From positions 1 to 29,772 of the forward strand of contig WQXD01000013.1 of the NCBI GenBank assembly GCA_009785015.1: a DNA stretch of 29,772 bases, read 5' to 3'. Source of the DNA: Oscillospiraceae bacterium (lineage in GTDB: Bacteria > Bacillota_A > Clostridia > Oscillospirales > WRJC01). This document shows positions 13,347 to 22,816 of this stretch, one piece after another. The position numbers and the translations under genes were made by a program. Numbering within the stretch: position 1 is the stretch's first letter; each line of letters starts with the position of its first letter. A model generated the notes under the pieces. That model was not told where the DNA came from. It made no database searches and saw nothing but the letters and a program-made list of their open reading frames with translations.

Positions 13347-14565
13347 CGCCGTCGTCACCTCCGTACAGCGCGGCCAGCTCCGCAAAATCGGAATAAAAGC
13401 GTTCTTCCACGGCTTTATTGGTACAGCGAAGCGATACGATCCGCCCTGTAAAAGTGCGCAGCCACGGCAGCATTTCCTGCGCGTTATACACGTCGGCTTC
13501 GAACTGCCAGAGCGTATCGGAGAGTTTTTGCACCCGGCCGCAGCGTTTCTCCCGCTCCAGCCGCCCGGCGATATGCCGCTCGTTTGTTTCCACTTTCAGG
13601 ATCATCTCGATATGTTCCGGACAGTTTTCCTCCCCGGATGCCACTCCCCACAGATGTTTGCGGTAAGCGGCGAACATTTTTGCATATGCGTCATATTCCA
13701 AAATTACATCCAGCTGCTTTATTTTTTTTATTGCGTCCAGACGAAAAAACATAATGCGTTTTGTGACGGTATCACAGCCGGCGGCATACTGCCGCCCGGT
13801 CTGCGTGCTGATGAAAATTTTGAGCGGCAGCACGGTGCGGCGCTTATTCGGGTATGTTTCGATCTCCACCTGCCGGCGCCCGTTTACGGCAGTCAGCAAA
13901 TCCAGCATGATTCCGCAGTCCGGCGCAAAAAGCAGATAATTGTGCTTGAACGAAATATATTCCGGATTTTCGTCGAATTTACTCTGCAAAAATGAGCCGA
14001 TAACGCCCACCGGGTTCTCCCCGGCGAAAAAACCGATCGCTTCGCGCCATGATTTCAGATCGATACCGTCGGCAGAGAGTCTGTACACAAGCTGTTTTCC
14101 CTGCTTTTCGGCGGCGATCAGCCCGATGCCGACATACTCCTTCAGTTTTTTTCGCAGAGTGGATTCGTCGATGGGGTCGCCGTTTTCAAACAGCGACAGA
14201 TAATCTTGGTCGATGATACCGATGATATCGGTCAGCGATTTCGGTTTGTCGGCTGACAGGATATCCAACAGCCAAAAGTGCAGCGTTATATCGTTTCTGG
14301 TAAAACCCGCGGCCCGCCACGCCTGATACAGCGGATTCTGCAAGACGCGCCGGCTGTCCACGAAAATAAAAACATTTTTGCCGCCGGCGTCCTGTCTAAA
14401 CGACATATATTCGCCCAGCCAGCTTTCGATCCGGCGGCGCTCGTTGTCATAGCTGCGGGCGGATTTGGTGCCGACTTCATCCCGGTTTTTGAATCCGTAG
14501 ACAAAAAACTCCCGCATGTATTCGCGAATACGGGAAATATTCTTGATGAGCTCGCTGTATGCCAT
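13339..14565 (-). CDS. WYL-domain transcriptional regulator, first of a pair (408 aa)
   Basis: The start ATG 14565 follows GAGGTGAGA on the minus strand. The N-terminal half carries winged-helix-like segments (ITLHFWLLDILSADKPKSLTD, then ESTLRKKLKEYVGIGLIAAEKQGKQLVYRL), suitable for DNA binding. The C-terminal half is a WYL domain (VNGRRQVEIETYPNKRRTVLPLKIF, GRQYAAGC, FFRLDAIKKIKQLD) followed by a WCX-like tail (ILKVETNERH, LPWLRTFTGRIVSLRC). A consensus promoter lies directly upstream. It is probably the DNA-binding partner of the coupled WYL protein, and possibly autoregulatory. The divergent glycosidase operon starts about 90 bases away, so an operator here could affect both. Confidence 0.85.
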   Translation of the reverse strand: MAYSELIKNISRIREYMREFFVYGFKNRDEVGTKSARSYDNERRRIESWLGEYMSFRQDAGGKNVFIFVDSRRVLQNPLYQAWRAAGFTRNDITLHFWLLDILSADKPKSLTDIIGIIDQDYLSLFENGDPIDESTLRKKLKEYVGIGLIAAEKQGKQLVYRLSADGIDLKSWREAIGFFAGENPVGVIGSFLQSKFDENPEYISFKHNYLLFAPDCGIMLDLLTAVNGRRQVEIETYPNKRRTVLPLKIFISTQTGRQYAAGCDTVTKRIMFFRLDAIKKIKQLDVILEYDAYAKMFAAYRKHLWGVASGEENCPEHIEMILKVETNERHIAGRLEREKRCGRVQKLSDTLWQFEADVYNAQEMLPWLRTFTGRIVSLRCTNKAVEERFYSDFAELAALYGGDDGDV

Positions 14566-14601
14566 GCTCTCTCACCTCGGCTCATGTACATTTTGTAAAA
14601 A

Positions 14602-14630
14602 AGTATAGCACAAATACGCAAAATTGTCAA
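14602..14630 (-). promoter_or_regulatory. Promoter of the WYL-WYL operon
   Basis: On the minus strand TTGACA (14630-14625) and TATACT (14607-14602) are separated by exactly 17 bases, a near-perfect sigma-A promoter, 37 bases before the first WYL start codon. Confidence 0.85.
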
Positions 14631-14651
14631 TCGAAATATAGGCGACGCGTA

Positions 14652-14680
14652 TTGACAATAAAAAAATATGATAGTATAAT
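14652..14680 (+). promoter_or_regulatory. Promoter of the glycosidase operon
   Basis: TTGACA (14652-14657), a 17-base AT-rich spacer and TATAAT (14675-14680) form a perfect sigma-A consensus, 35 bases before the GH127 start codon. It is divergent from the WYL promoter, with 21 bases between the two -35 boxes. Confidence 0.9.
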
Positions 14681-14714
14681 TATAATATAAAATATTTTTT
14701 TGGAGATGGTTATT

Positions 14715-16670
14715 ATGAACTGCAGACTTTCCAAACCCGCTGTACGCGATGTCAAATTGGCGGGGCCGTTATGGGGATACTACGGCGACTTGCTGAAAAA
14801 TACGGTGGCGGATTACCAGTTGGACGTTCACGAGGGGAAATGCCCCGGTTTTGAAGGGGCGAAATACATAAGAAATTTCCGGATTGCGGCGGGATTGGAG
14901 GAAGGCGAACATTGCGGCTGGTCTTTTTGCGACAGCGACCTCTCGAAAGTGATGGAATTTGTCGCATATGTGATTGAGGCAAACGGGGGAAACACGCGTT
15001 TGGAAAAGAGAATGGACGAATTGGTGGAAATAATAGCCAAAGCGCAAATGGACGACGGCTATTGCGTCACGTATTTTATCAATAACGATATCAGCAAGAG
15101 ATGGACAAACCTGCTTGAGTGTCATGAACTCTATTCGGCGGGTCATCTCATAGAAGCCGCCGCAGCCTATTTTGACGCGACCGGCAAGAGAAATTATCTC
15201 GATGTCGCAATCAAATTTGCAGATCATATAGATTCGGTGATCGGGCCGGGTGAGGGGCAACTGCGCGGATATTGCGGCCATCCCGAAATCGAACTGGCAT
15301 TGGTCAGATTATATCACGCGACAGCCGATACAAAATATCTGAAGCTTGCGAAATATTTTGTCGACCAAAGGGGAACCGAGCCGTATTATTATGCCGAAGA
15401 ATGGGAAAGGGGAGATAAAATATCCTACTTTTACCACACGGAAATGCCCAGACCTTTAAGGGAAAACGATTCGGGGATACAAACCCATCTCCCCGTCAGA
15501 GAACAAATCACCGCAGAGGGGCATGCGGTGAGGGCGGTATATTTGTATTCCGCAATGGCCGATGTGGCGGCTGAAACAGGCGACGACGAATTGTTTGAAG
15601 TCTGTGTGAAACTTTATGACAATATTACGCAAAAACGGCAGATGATATCGGGCGGTATCGGCGCCACATATGAAAACGAGGCGTTTTTGGGCGATTATTT
15701 CCTGCCAAACGACTGTTACTGCGAAACCTGCGCGGCGATAGGGTTTATGTTTTTTGCCCACAGGATGTCCGGCATCGAAAAAGACGCGAAGTACATGGAC
15801 AGTTTCGAGCGGACCCTGTACAATAACGGCCTGTCCGGAATGGCGCAGGACGGCAAACACTATTTCTATGTAAACCCTCTGGAATCAAACCCCGCGCAAT
15901 GGGCCCAGGACGCGAGAAAGAAGCACTTGAAATACAACCGCGCAAACTGGCAGGGATGCGGGTGCTGCCCTCCGAATGTCGCGCGGTTTATCGCTTCGCT
16001 GGGACAGTATGTTTACTTGTTTGGCAGCTCTGAAATTTATATCAACCTATACGCAGAAAGCGACGCGGTTATCGGCTTGATGGGCAATACCGTCAAAATC
16101 GCGCAGCACACAAACTATCCGTGGGACGAATACGTAAAAATCGCATTGTCTCCCCAAAGAGAAGAGGAGTTTTCGGTGAAACTGCGCATGCCCGCCTGGT
16201 GCCAAAACCCCGAAGTAAAAATAAACGGAGTGAAATATACCGGAGTGAATGCCAAAGGCTATCTGAATATGAAACGCGTTTGGAAAAAAGACGATGAAAT
16301 TGAAATTATCTTCCCGATGCCCGTCGAGTTATACGGCGCGCACCCGTCCGTTGCGGAAAATATAAACAAAGTCGCGGTCATGCGCGGGCCGGTGCTCTAC
16401 TGTGTCGAAGAAGCGGACAACGGCAAAGAACTGCACAGGCTGCTCATCGGCAAAGAAACGAAATTCGAAACCGTCGCCGACGATTCGGGACGATTTACAA
16501 ATATTATCGCCGAAGGATACAAAATAGGCGCGCCAAACCGCTGCGGCAGCTTATACAGCGCGGACGAATCATATATCTATGATGAAATGCGGATTGTTTT
16601 TGTCCCCTATTATACGTGGAATAACCGCGGAGAGGGAGAAATGCGGGTCTGGTTGTCCAAAAAATCGTGA
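14715..16670 (+). CDS. GH127 beta-L-arabinofuranosidase
   Basis: ATG 14715 follows GGAG at 14702-14705; a TTG at 14700 is less likely because it overlaps that site. The 651-residue protein has the full GH127 layout of an alpha/alpha-barrel followed by beta-sandwich domains. Signature residues are present: GGIGATYENEAF (Glu near residue 320, acid/base), DCYCETCAAIGF (zinc ligands Glu and Cys near 337-339) and QGCGCCPPNVARF (Cys pair near 416-417, including the nucleophile). In the characterised HypBA1 enzyme the equivalent Glu and three Cys bind zinc, and one Cys is the nucleophile. No signal peptide, so it is cytoplasmic and should release L-arabinofuranose from imported oligosaccharides. It is the first gene of the operon. 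Confidence 0.93.
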   Translation: MNCRLSKPAVRDVKLAGPLWGYYGDLLKNTVADYQLDVHEGKCPGFEGAKYIRNFRIAAGLEEGEHCGWSFCDSDLSKVMEFVAYVIEANGGNTRLEKRMDELVEIIAKAQMDDGYCVTYFINNDISKRWTNLLECHELYSAGHLIEAAAAYFDATGKRNYLDVAIKFADHIDSVIGPGEGQLRGYCGHPEIELALVRLYHATADTKYLKLAKYFVDQRGTEPYYYAEEWERGDKISYFYHTEMPRPLRENDSGIQTHLPVREQITAEGHAVRAVYLYSAMADVAAETGDDELFEVCVKLYDNITQKRQMISGGIGATYENEAFLGDYFLPNDCYCETCAAIGFMFFAHRMSGIEKDAKYMDSFERTLYNNGLSGMAQDGKHYFYVNPLESNPAQWAQDARKKHLKYNRANWQGCGCCPPNVARFIASLGQYVYLFGSSEIYINLYAESDAVIGLMGNTVKIAQHTNYPWDEYVKIALSPQREEEFSVKLRMPAWCQNPEVKINGVKYTGVNAKGYLNMKRVWKKDDEIEIIFPMPVELYGAHPSVAENINKVAVMRGPVLYCVEEADNGKELHRLLIGKETKFETVADDSGRFTNIIAEGYKIGAPNRCGSLYSADESYIYDEMRIVFVPYYTWNNRGEGEMRVWLSKKS

Positions 16671-16688
16671 CGAAAGGAAAGGCTCATT

Positions 16689-18734
16689 ATGGAATGGCTG
16701 CTCTCAACCAGCGACACGGTGATCAAAATTCAGCCGGGCAACCGCAGCCCCGTTGTTTGCGGGTTGTCGGACGCGAGGGGGTATAACTGGATTTCCAAGC
16801 CCTCCGAATTGCTTCTGCCGCGGCGGCTTGCCTTCGGGGAACATAAAGTGCTTGCCAATTGGAATTATATCGGTCATAAATGGGATGAACGCGAACATGA
16901 CAGGCAGCTGACACTGACATATCGGGCCGGGCCCTACGACGTAATTCTGGATTCGGTATGGTTTTGCAAATCCGGCGCCGCCGGAGCCGTCGAGCATCGA
17001 ATGACCATCACCAACGGCTGCAAGGACAGTATCGCGGTATATTGCCCGCAGGGGCTCGATGTCGAATTGTGCGCCGGAAATGACGCGGTCGACGTGTTTT
17101 ATGTTTCCAAAGACCGTTTGGCCCCGCGTATCATTTCATTCCAATGCCGGTACGGCACATTTTCAGAGCCGCTTGCCGAGGATTATCACGCCGATATCTG
17201 GACAAGCGTCGACGGCGACGATACGGGATATATCCCGTTGGTCATGCTTCACGCCGATAAAAAGCGCGGCGTCTATATCGGCTATGACTGGAACGAGGGC
17301 CGCATACGGGTATCGGGCAGGCAGAAAACCGGCGGGCTTTATGCCGGCGTTGAAGCCGGGCTCCATGACGATTTTTGCACGGAAGTCAAATCCGGTGAAA
17401 CGTTTATGGTTCCGGGTGTGTTTATCGGCGCATTCACCGGGGATATCGACGACGGCGCAAACCGTTTGCGCAAATGGCTGTTTGACAACCGCATGCCCGA
17501 GCATAACCGCGAAAACGAAAATATCCCGTATGTGCAATGGAACGCTTTTTACAATACCGCAGTCGAACCCGGCAGCTGGCTTTCCACTGAGGAAAAATAT
17601 TATCCCATGATAGATTCCCTCGCAAAAATCGGCGTCGAGGAAGTCACGGTCGACGTGGGCTGGTGGGAAAAATTCGGCGACTTTCGCGGATCTTCGGAAC
17701 GCTGGCCCAAAGGCATGGCCGCCGCGGCAAAATACGCCCACGACAACAATATGCTGTTCACTTTGTATTTCGCCTTTCTTTCCGGCGGCTCCGAAGACCC
17801 GCTGGCTTTTACAGGCAAGGGGCCAAACGCTCATCCCGAATGGATAAACAGCAATTGGGGCGCGGATATGGGTATTGACGCCTGCAGGGATTTTATGAAA
17901 GAGATGGTCCTGCAGAGGCTCGATGAATACGATGTCGACACGCTCAGGTCCGACCTGTCGCCGATAGCGCGGATCAAGTCCGATAAAAACCCGCATCGGG
18001 GCTGTCACGACGGGCCTTACTGGGCGCAGAAAGGCTATATCGAATTTATCGATCACTTGCTGGAAAACCGCCCCGGCCTGAGATATCAGAACTGCAACTG
18101 CGGGGGCGCGTTGAAGGGTTATGCCCTGATGAAACGTTCCACCGCGGTTCAAACTACCGATATTTACACGGCGCTCGACGTGCGGAAAAGTATATGGGAT
18201 TCCTGCTATTGCTTCCCCATGATGCAGTTGTTGACGCAGTTCGGCGACGTATGTTCGGGCGGCAAGCCGCCCGAACACACCCCGTCTTACCGTTTCCGTT
18301 CTTTTCTGCTGGCGGCGCCGTCCGCGCATTTTGAGCTGCCGGAAGAAATGGGCGAAAAAGAAGCCGCCGTGTTAAAACGGCTGATAACGCAGTACAAAAA
18401 GCGCGTGCGCCCTTTGATTCGCCGCGCCGATGTTTATCATGTGCTGCCCCGTCCCGACGGCTGCAGCTGGGACGGCTTGGAATTATATGACCCCGGCACC
18501 GGCAAGGGCATGCTGACGGTATTCCGCCCGGACAACAGGCAGGCGCAAATCAAAGTCCCCCTGCGCGGGCTCGATGAAAACGCGGGATATGATACGGAAT
18601 ATGACGACGGCACTTTGCCCGAAGCCGAATATTCGGGAGGGGAACTAATGCGCGAAGGCGTTCCGGTACGGCTCAATGTGCCTTTCAGCGCGGAATGGAT
18701 TTTTTTCACACGCCGGCAAAACGGCATAAAATGA
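16689..18734 (+). CDS. GH36-like alpha-galactosidase family protein
   Basis: ATG 16689 follows GAAAGGAAAGG, 18 bases after the GH127 stop. The 681-residue chain has the GH36/clan GH-D arrangement. An N-terminal beta-supersandwich (to about residue 280, including DIWTSVDGDDTGYIPL) precedes a TIM barrel beginning at PYVQWNAFYNTAVEPG with VTVDVGWWEKFGDF, and a C-terminal beta domain. The likely nucleophile is Asp in DTLRSDLSP (near 421) and the likely acid/base is Asp in AVQTTDIYT (near 490), after QNCNCGGALKGY. Classical alpha-galactosidases have a Lys before the nucleophile motif; here it is Arg-Ser-Asp, so substrate specificity may differ. Cytoplasmic; no signal peptide. Confidence 0.85.
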   Translation: MEWLLSTSDTVIKIQPGNRSPVVCGLSDARGYNWISKPSELLLPRRLAFGEHKVLANWNYIGHKWDEREHDRQLTLTYRAGPYDVILDSVWFCKSGAAGAVEHRMTITNGCKDSIAVYCPQGLDVELCAGNDAVDVFYVSKDRLAPRIISFQCRYGTFSEPLAEDYHADIWTSVDGDDTGYIPLVMLHADKKRGVYIGYDWNEGRIRVSGRQKTGGLYAGVEAGLHDDFCTEVKSGETFMVPGVFIGAFTGDIDDGANRLRKWLFDNRMPEHNRENENIPYVQWNAFYNTAVEPGSWLSTEEKYYPMIDSLAKIGVEEVTVDVGWWEKFGDFRGSSERWPKGMAAAAKYAHDNNMLFTLYFAFLSGGSEDPLAFTGKGPNAHPEWINSNWGADMGIDACRDFMKEMVLQRLDEYDVDTLRSDLSPIARIKSDKNPHRGCHDGPYWAQKGYIEFIDHLLENRPGLRYQNCNCGGALKGYALMKRSTAVQTTDIYTALDVRKSIWDSCYCFPMMQLLTQFGDVCSGGKPPEHTPSYRFRSFLLAAPSAHFELPEEMGEKEAAVLKRLITQYKKRVRPLIRRADVYHVLPRPDGCSWDGLELYDPGTGKGMLTVFRPDNRQAQIKVPLRGLDENAGYDTEYDDGTLPEAEYSGGELMREGVPVRLNVPFSAEWIFFTRRQNGIK

Positions 18735-18753
18735 CAAGGGAATCTTAAAGTTC

Positions 18754-19533
18754 ATGAACAAATGGAATCTCTCCACGCAGGATACAGCCGTCGCGCTGGA
18801 GATAACGGACGGGCAGCCCGGAATCGTATTTTTGGGACAGCCCGGCAAAAAAAACTTTGCCGAACGGCCCGCTTGCGTGCGTTTGCCGCGGCGGTATACG
18901 GCGGACCAGAGCCAAATCACCGCTCGGTGGGAATTTGAGCGAGCCGAAGAAGGAAAATTGGACGGGGGCAGATATGCGGAGCTTTATTTCCGCGATTCGG
19001 CCGGCGGTTTGGAAGCCCGCTCGCGCTGGGAGGCCCATGACGGTCCGGCCGTCACCCATCAAATACGGCTCGACAACAAGACGGGACAACCGGTCATCAT
19101 TTTTCAACCCGAGTCGCTGGATATTGCGCTTGGGGTAAACGATCCCATGGAAGTGTTTTTCGCGCATAAAGACCGCGAGCCGGCAGGTTGCCACACATAT
19201 CTGGAAACTCTATGCGACCGTTATTCTATGGATATATGGACAAAACCCGACGAAGACGATGCCGGATTCATCCCGCTTGTGATGCTTCACGCCGCCAAAG
19301 CTTACGGTTTGTATATCGGCCGGGCGGGAAATCACGGGCGAATCGCAATCCGCGGCATAGAGTACCACGGTATAATTGCAAAAATCAAAGCAGGGTTTTA
19401 TGACGATTTTTGCACTACTGTAAATCCTGATGAAATCTTTGAAGTCCCCATGGCTTTTTTCGGCGCTTATGCGGGAGATATTGATGAATGTTTTTCGAAA
19501 ATAAGGAGTATTTATGGAATTGATCAGCGTTGA
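18754..19533 (+). pseudogene. GH36-like fragment: N-terminal beta-sandwich only
   Basis: This 259-residue frame is a paralogue of the N-terminal domain of the preceding GH36-like protein. DIWTKPDEDDAGFIPLVML parallels DIWTSVDGDDTGYIPLVML, and both share the LLPRR/RLPRR strand, GLYIG/GVYIG, HDDFCT/YDDFCT and the FIGAFTGDID/FFGAYAGDID end. It stops at the point where the catalytic TIM barrel should begin, so both catalytic aspartates are missing. It still has a start codon and a weak RBS (AAGGGAATC) and no internal stop. The end overlaps the GH39-like gene by 20 bases. It is either the remainder of a gene that lost its barrel or a retained carbohydrate-binding domain. Confidence 0.75.
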
Positions 19534-20881
19534 TTTAAAAAAACAAAAAGGCAGAATAAAACCCCTGCACGGGGTAAACAACGGACCGAAAACATCGAAC
19601 TTCTGGTTTGATACCGCGGACACTTTCCGCCGGGCGGCGATCCCGTTCGTGAGGCTGCACGACACCGAGTATCCGTACGGCAGCGGGCATTTTGTGGATA
19701 TACACTGCGTCTTTCCGGATTTTGGCGCCGATCCGTACAATCCCGATTCATATGATTTTTGGGCGACTGACGAATATATAAAAGCGATCGTTGAAAGCGG
19801 CGCGAAACCGTTTTACAGGTTGGGCGAAAGCATCGAACACCCGGCGAAAAAATATCATATATTCCCGCCGAAAGACAATTTGCGCTGGGCCGTGATATGC
19901 GAGGGGATTATCCGCCACTACACCGAGGGCTGGGCAGACGGTTTTTATTACGATATGCAGTACTGGGAAATCTGGAATGAGCCCGACAACGCAAAAAATC
20001 CCGAAAAGTCGCCGATGTGGCAGGGCACAAAAGAAGAATTTTTCCGGCTTTATGAATCCGCCGCGAATCATTTGAAAAATAGATTTCCCCATTTAAAAAT
20101 CGGCGGGTACGCTTCATGCGGATTTTACGCGTTGTCCCCGAAATCTTCGGGGGAAACTTTCATATCGGAAAATTCCGATGAAGGCAGCGTTTATTTTATT
20201 GAATTTTTCCATGACTTTATGAAATATATAACCGACCCCGTTCATCTTGCGCCGCTTGACTTTTTTTCGTGGCACGAATATACGGCAGACCCCGAATCGA
20301 TTGTCTTTCACGCCGATTACGTCCGCAAACAGCTCGATTGTTACGGGTTGAACAAAACGGAATCGATTTTTGGCGAATGGAATTATTCCGGAAACGATAT
20401 GTTTGCGCAAATGAAACGCATGCCGGGCGCCGCTTTCTGCGCGGCTGTTTTGTGCGGGCTCCAGTTTGCTCCGGTGGATTCGGCGATGTATTACGGGGGC
20501 GCGCCGACTTTATTATATAACGGCCTGTACGAAAATCTTTCCGTCGAAACGACAAAAACTTATTTGGTTTTTGAAACTTTCGGAAAATTATATCAATTCA
20601 AAACCGAGGTTTTTGCACGCTGCGAAAAAAACGGGATTTATACATGCGCCGCCAAAAATGATACGAATGATTTCGGCGTGATGGCGGTAAATTATGACGT
20701 GGGCGAAACCGAACTGACTTTGAAAATAGAAGGCTCGGAGGGCCCGGAAAATACAAGCGCGAAAGTTTTTTTATTGGACGACAGGCACGATATGGAAGAA
20801 ATACAAACATTTCGCCTGGAAGATGAATACAAATTTGTTTTGTCAAAAAACAGCGTTGTTTTTATCGAAAACAGCGGTTGA
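19514..20881 (+). CDS. GH39-like glycosidase (beta-xylosidase type)
   Basis: ATG 19514 has a good RBS (AAGGAG) six bases upstream and lies inside the end of the GH36 fragment. The 455-residue protein is a clan GH-A TIM barrel: VRLHDTEYPYGSG near the N-terminus, YWEIWNEPDN with the acid/base Glu near residue 157, DFFSWHEYTADP and SIFGEWNYSGND with the nucleophile Glu near residue 287. A short C-terminal beta-sandwich follows. The pattern fits GH39 beta-xylosidases and relatives; alpha-L-arabinosidases are an alternative. No signal peptide, so it is cytoplasmic. It is the last glycosidase of the operon, and its stop TGA lies inside the -35 box of the next promoter. Confidence 0.82.
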   Translation: MELISVDLKKQKGRIKPLHGVNNGPKTSNFWFDTADTFRRAAIPFVRLHDTEYPYGSGHFVDIHCVFPDFGADPYNPDSYDFWATDEYIKAIVESGAKPFYRLGESIEHPAKKYHIFPPKDNLRWAVICEGIIRHYTEGWADGFYYDMQYWEIWNEPDNAKNPEKSPMWQGTKEEFFRLYESAANHLKNRFPHLKIGGYASCGFYALSPKSSGETFISENSDEGSVYFIEFFHDFMKYITDPVHLAPLDFFSWHEYTADPESIVFHADYVRKQLDCYGLNKTESIFGEWNYSGNDMFAQMKRMPGAAFCAAVLCGLQFAPVDSAMYYGGAPTLLYNGLYENLSVETTKTYLVFETFGKLYQFKTEVFARCEKNGIYTCAAKNDTNDFGVMAVNYDVGETELTLKIEGSEGPENTSAKVFLLDDRHDMEEIQTFRLEDEYKFVLSKNSVVFIENSG

Positions 20882-20906
20882 CAAATATCATATAATATTG
20901 TATAAT
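20878..20906 (+). promoter_or_regulatory. Promoter of the KimA-like gene
   Basis: TTGACA (20878-20883), 17 bases, TATAAT (20901-20906): a perfect sigma-A consensus. Bases 20879-20881 are also the stop codon of the GH39-like gene. The leader is only about 45-70 bases, too short for the c-di-AMP (ydaO-type) riboswitch found before some homologues. Confidence 0.9.
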
Positions 20907-20983
20907 AATTATATAATCGATAAAAATAACAGAAAGTCGGAAAGAAGGGGTGAATATTTATAATATTAGAAAAAATCAAGAAA

Positions 20984-22816
20984 TTGTTGCTGGGCAGGGC
21001 CCTCACGGAAAATCAGTTAAACCATGAAAAATTATCCCGGATATGGGGCCTCCCCATAATGGCAAGCGACGCGGTATCGTCCGTGGCGTATGCCGTCGAA
21101 GAAATTTTATACGCTTTGGTCCCGTTTATCGGGATACTGGCCGTCAGGTATGTCGGGCTTGTCAGTATCCCCATCATACTGCTTTTGGTCATACTTGTCT
21201 TCTCATATTCGCAGATAATAACCAAATACCCGAAAGGCGGCGGAGCCTATGACGTTTCAAAAGACGTATTCGGCAAAAAGACTTCGCTCGCTGCCGCTTC
21301 ATGCCTGATGGTGGATTATATATTGACCGCCGCAGTCAGCGTTTCATCTTCCACCGCCGCAATAGTCGCGGCATTTCCGGAATTGGCTTCGAATAAAATC
21401 ATTATCAGTATCGCATGTATTTTGCTTATCACATTGATCAATCTGCGGGGGGCTTCGGAGTCTTCCAAAATTTTCGGATTTCCCACATATTTGTTCATCC
21501 TGTCTATGGTTGTTTTGATTATAACCGGTTTTATACGCTATTTTACGGGCAATTTGCCTCCGATTGAATATGCTTTTCCGCCGGAACAGCTGGAGGGGAT
21601 TACGTTGTTGTTGTTTTTAAAAGCGTTTTCATCCGGCTGCACCGCGCTGACGGGGGTCGAGGCGGTCAGCAACGCGGTTCCGAATTTTCGCGAGCCGCCG
21701 GTAAAAACGGCAAAACACGTACTGTATATGCTGGGCATGATCATTATATTTATTTTCGGCGGGACGAGTTTTCTGGCGGGCGTCATAAAAGTCATACCGG
21801 TTGAAAACACGACGGTCATATCGCAGATGGCCCATCAGATATTCGGCGGCGGATTTATGTATTACGCCTTGCAGTTCACCACGGCTTTGATTTTGCTGCT
21901 GGCCGCCAACACGGCCTATAACGGATTGCCCGTTTTGTTGTCGATACTTGCGCACGACCAGTATATCCCAAAACAATTTTCCCACCGAGGCGCAAAACTC
22001 AGCTTTTCAAACGGAATCATTTTGATCTCCGTCATAAGCATTGTACTCCTCATCACCTTCAAAGCGGATACCCACGCTTTGATACCGTTTTACGCGGTCG
22101 GGGTGCTTGTATCATTCACCATCTCGCAGGCCGGCATGTTCTTGAAATGGCTGAAAATCAAAGGAAAAGGCTGGGTATATAAGAGTTGTATCAACGGATT
22201 CGGGGCTCTGGCGACTTTTGTCGGCGCAATTATCGTTTTCGCCATGAAATTCGCTTCGGGCGCGTGGGTGATTGCTATCATTATACCGTTGATTATGCTT
22301 TTTATGGCGTTTACCCGCAGGGAATACGTCAAATTCGAAAAAGACGTGAGCATTGAAAATTATGATTATAAGTACAAGGGGAACAAAAGCAACAACACCA
22401 AACCCTGTATCGTTTTGGTCCACAACATGAATAAAGGCACGCTGAAAACTTTGGATTATGCCTTGGATATTTCATCGAATATCACCGCGCTGCACATTTC
22501 CAGGACATTGTCCCATACAAAACTTTTGCAAAAACAATGGGACGAAATGAAAATCGACATACCGCTGACCGTGATTCCGGCGCCTCACCGCGAAATCATG
22601 CAGCCGTTGATAGACTACATAACGGAGCGCGAAAAACAATTAAACAAAAGCGAGCATCTGACGGTCGTTTTGACGAAATATATCGGCGACTGGAAGTATC
22701 GTATATTTCACAATCAAACGTCTTTGTTTATTGAGAACCGGCTGAGCGGTCATAAAGATTCGGTGACGGTTCTGGTCCCTTATGTCTACAGCGAAAAAAA
22801 GAATATGAAAATTTAG
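20984..22816 (+). CDS. kimA: KimA/YdaO-like high-affinity potassium transporter (APC superfamily)
   Basis: The protein follows B. subtilis KimA closely in order and motifs. The N-terminal SSVAYAVEEIL and KGGGAYDVSKDVFG, then LKAFSSGCTALTGVEAVSNAVP, LAANTAYNGLPVLLSILAHDQYIP and FYAVGVLVSFTISQAGM are all spaced as in that family. About 12 membrane helices are followed by a cytoplasmic C-terminal domain of about 150 residues (CIVLVHNMNKGTLKTLDYAL). In KimA this domain binds c-di-AMP, which shuts uptake. The annotated TTG at 20984 has no RBS. A strong site (AAAGAAGGGG, 20941-20950) instead points to an in-frame ATA at 20960, which would add an N-terminus like that of KimA (LEKIKKLLLGRAL). It imports potassium using the proton gradient. 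Confidence 0.88.
   Translation: MLLGRALTENQLNHEKLSRIWGLPIMASDAVSSVAYAVEEILYALVPFIGILAVRYVGLVSIPIILLLVILVFSYSQIITKYPKGGGAYDVSKDVFGKKTSLAAASCLMVDYILTAAVSVSSSTAAIVAAFPELASNKIIISIACILLITLINLRGASESSKIFGFPTYLFILSMVVLIITGFIRYFTGNLPPIEYAFPPEQLEGITLLLFLKAFSSGCTALTGVEAVSNAVPNFREPPVKTAKHVLYMLGMIIIFIFGGTSFLAGVIKVIPVENTTVISQMAHQIFGGGFMYYALQFTTALILLLAANTAYNGLPVLLSILAHDQYIPKQFSHRGAKLSFSNGIILISVISIVLLITFKADTHALIPFYAVGVLVSFTISQAGMFLKWLKIKGKGWVYKSCINGFGALATFVGAIIVFAMKFASGAWVIAIIIPLIMLFMAFTRREYVKFEKDVSIENYDYKYKGNKSNNTKPCIVLVHNMNKGTLKTLDYALDISSNITALHISRTLSHTKLLQKQWDEMKIDIPLTVIPAPHREIMQPLIDYITEREKQLNKSEHLTVVLTKYIGDWKYRIFHNQTSLFIENRLSGHKDSVTVLVPYVYSEKKNMKI

Noticed and set aside
17163..18329. 388-codon minus-strand open frame
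   Set aside because: It lies wholly antisense to the GH36-like gene, has no RBS and reads as an Arg/Val-rich shadow of a GC-rich coding strand.
20907..20983. c-di-AMP (ydaO-type) riboswitch before the KimA-like gene
   Set aside because: The leader is under 80 bases and lacks the two-helix layout of that riboswitch, which needs well over 100 bases.
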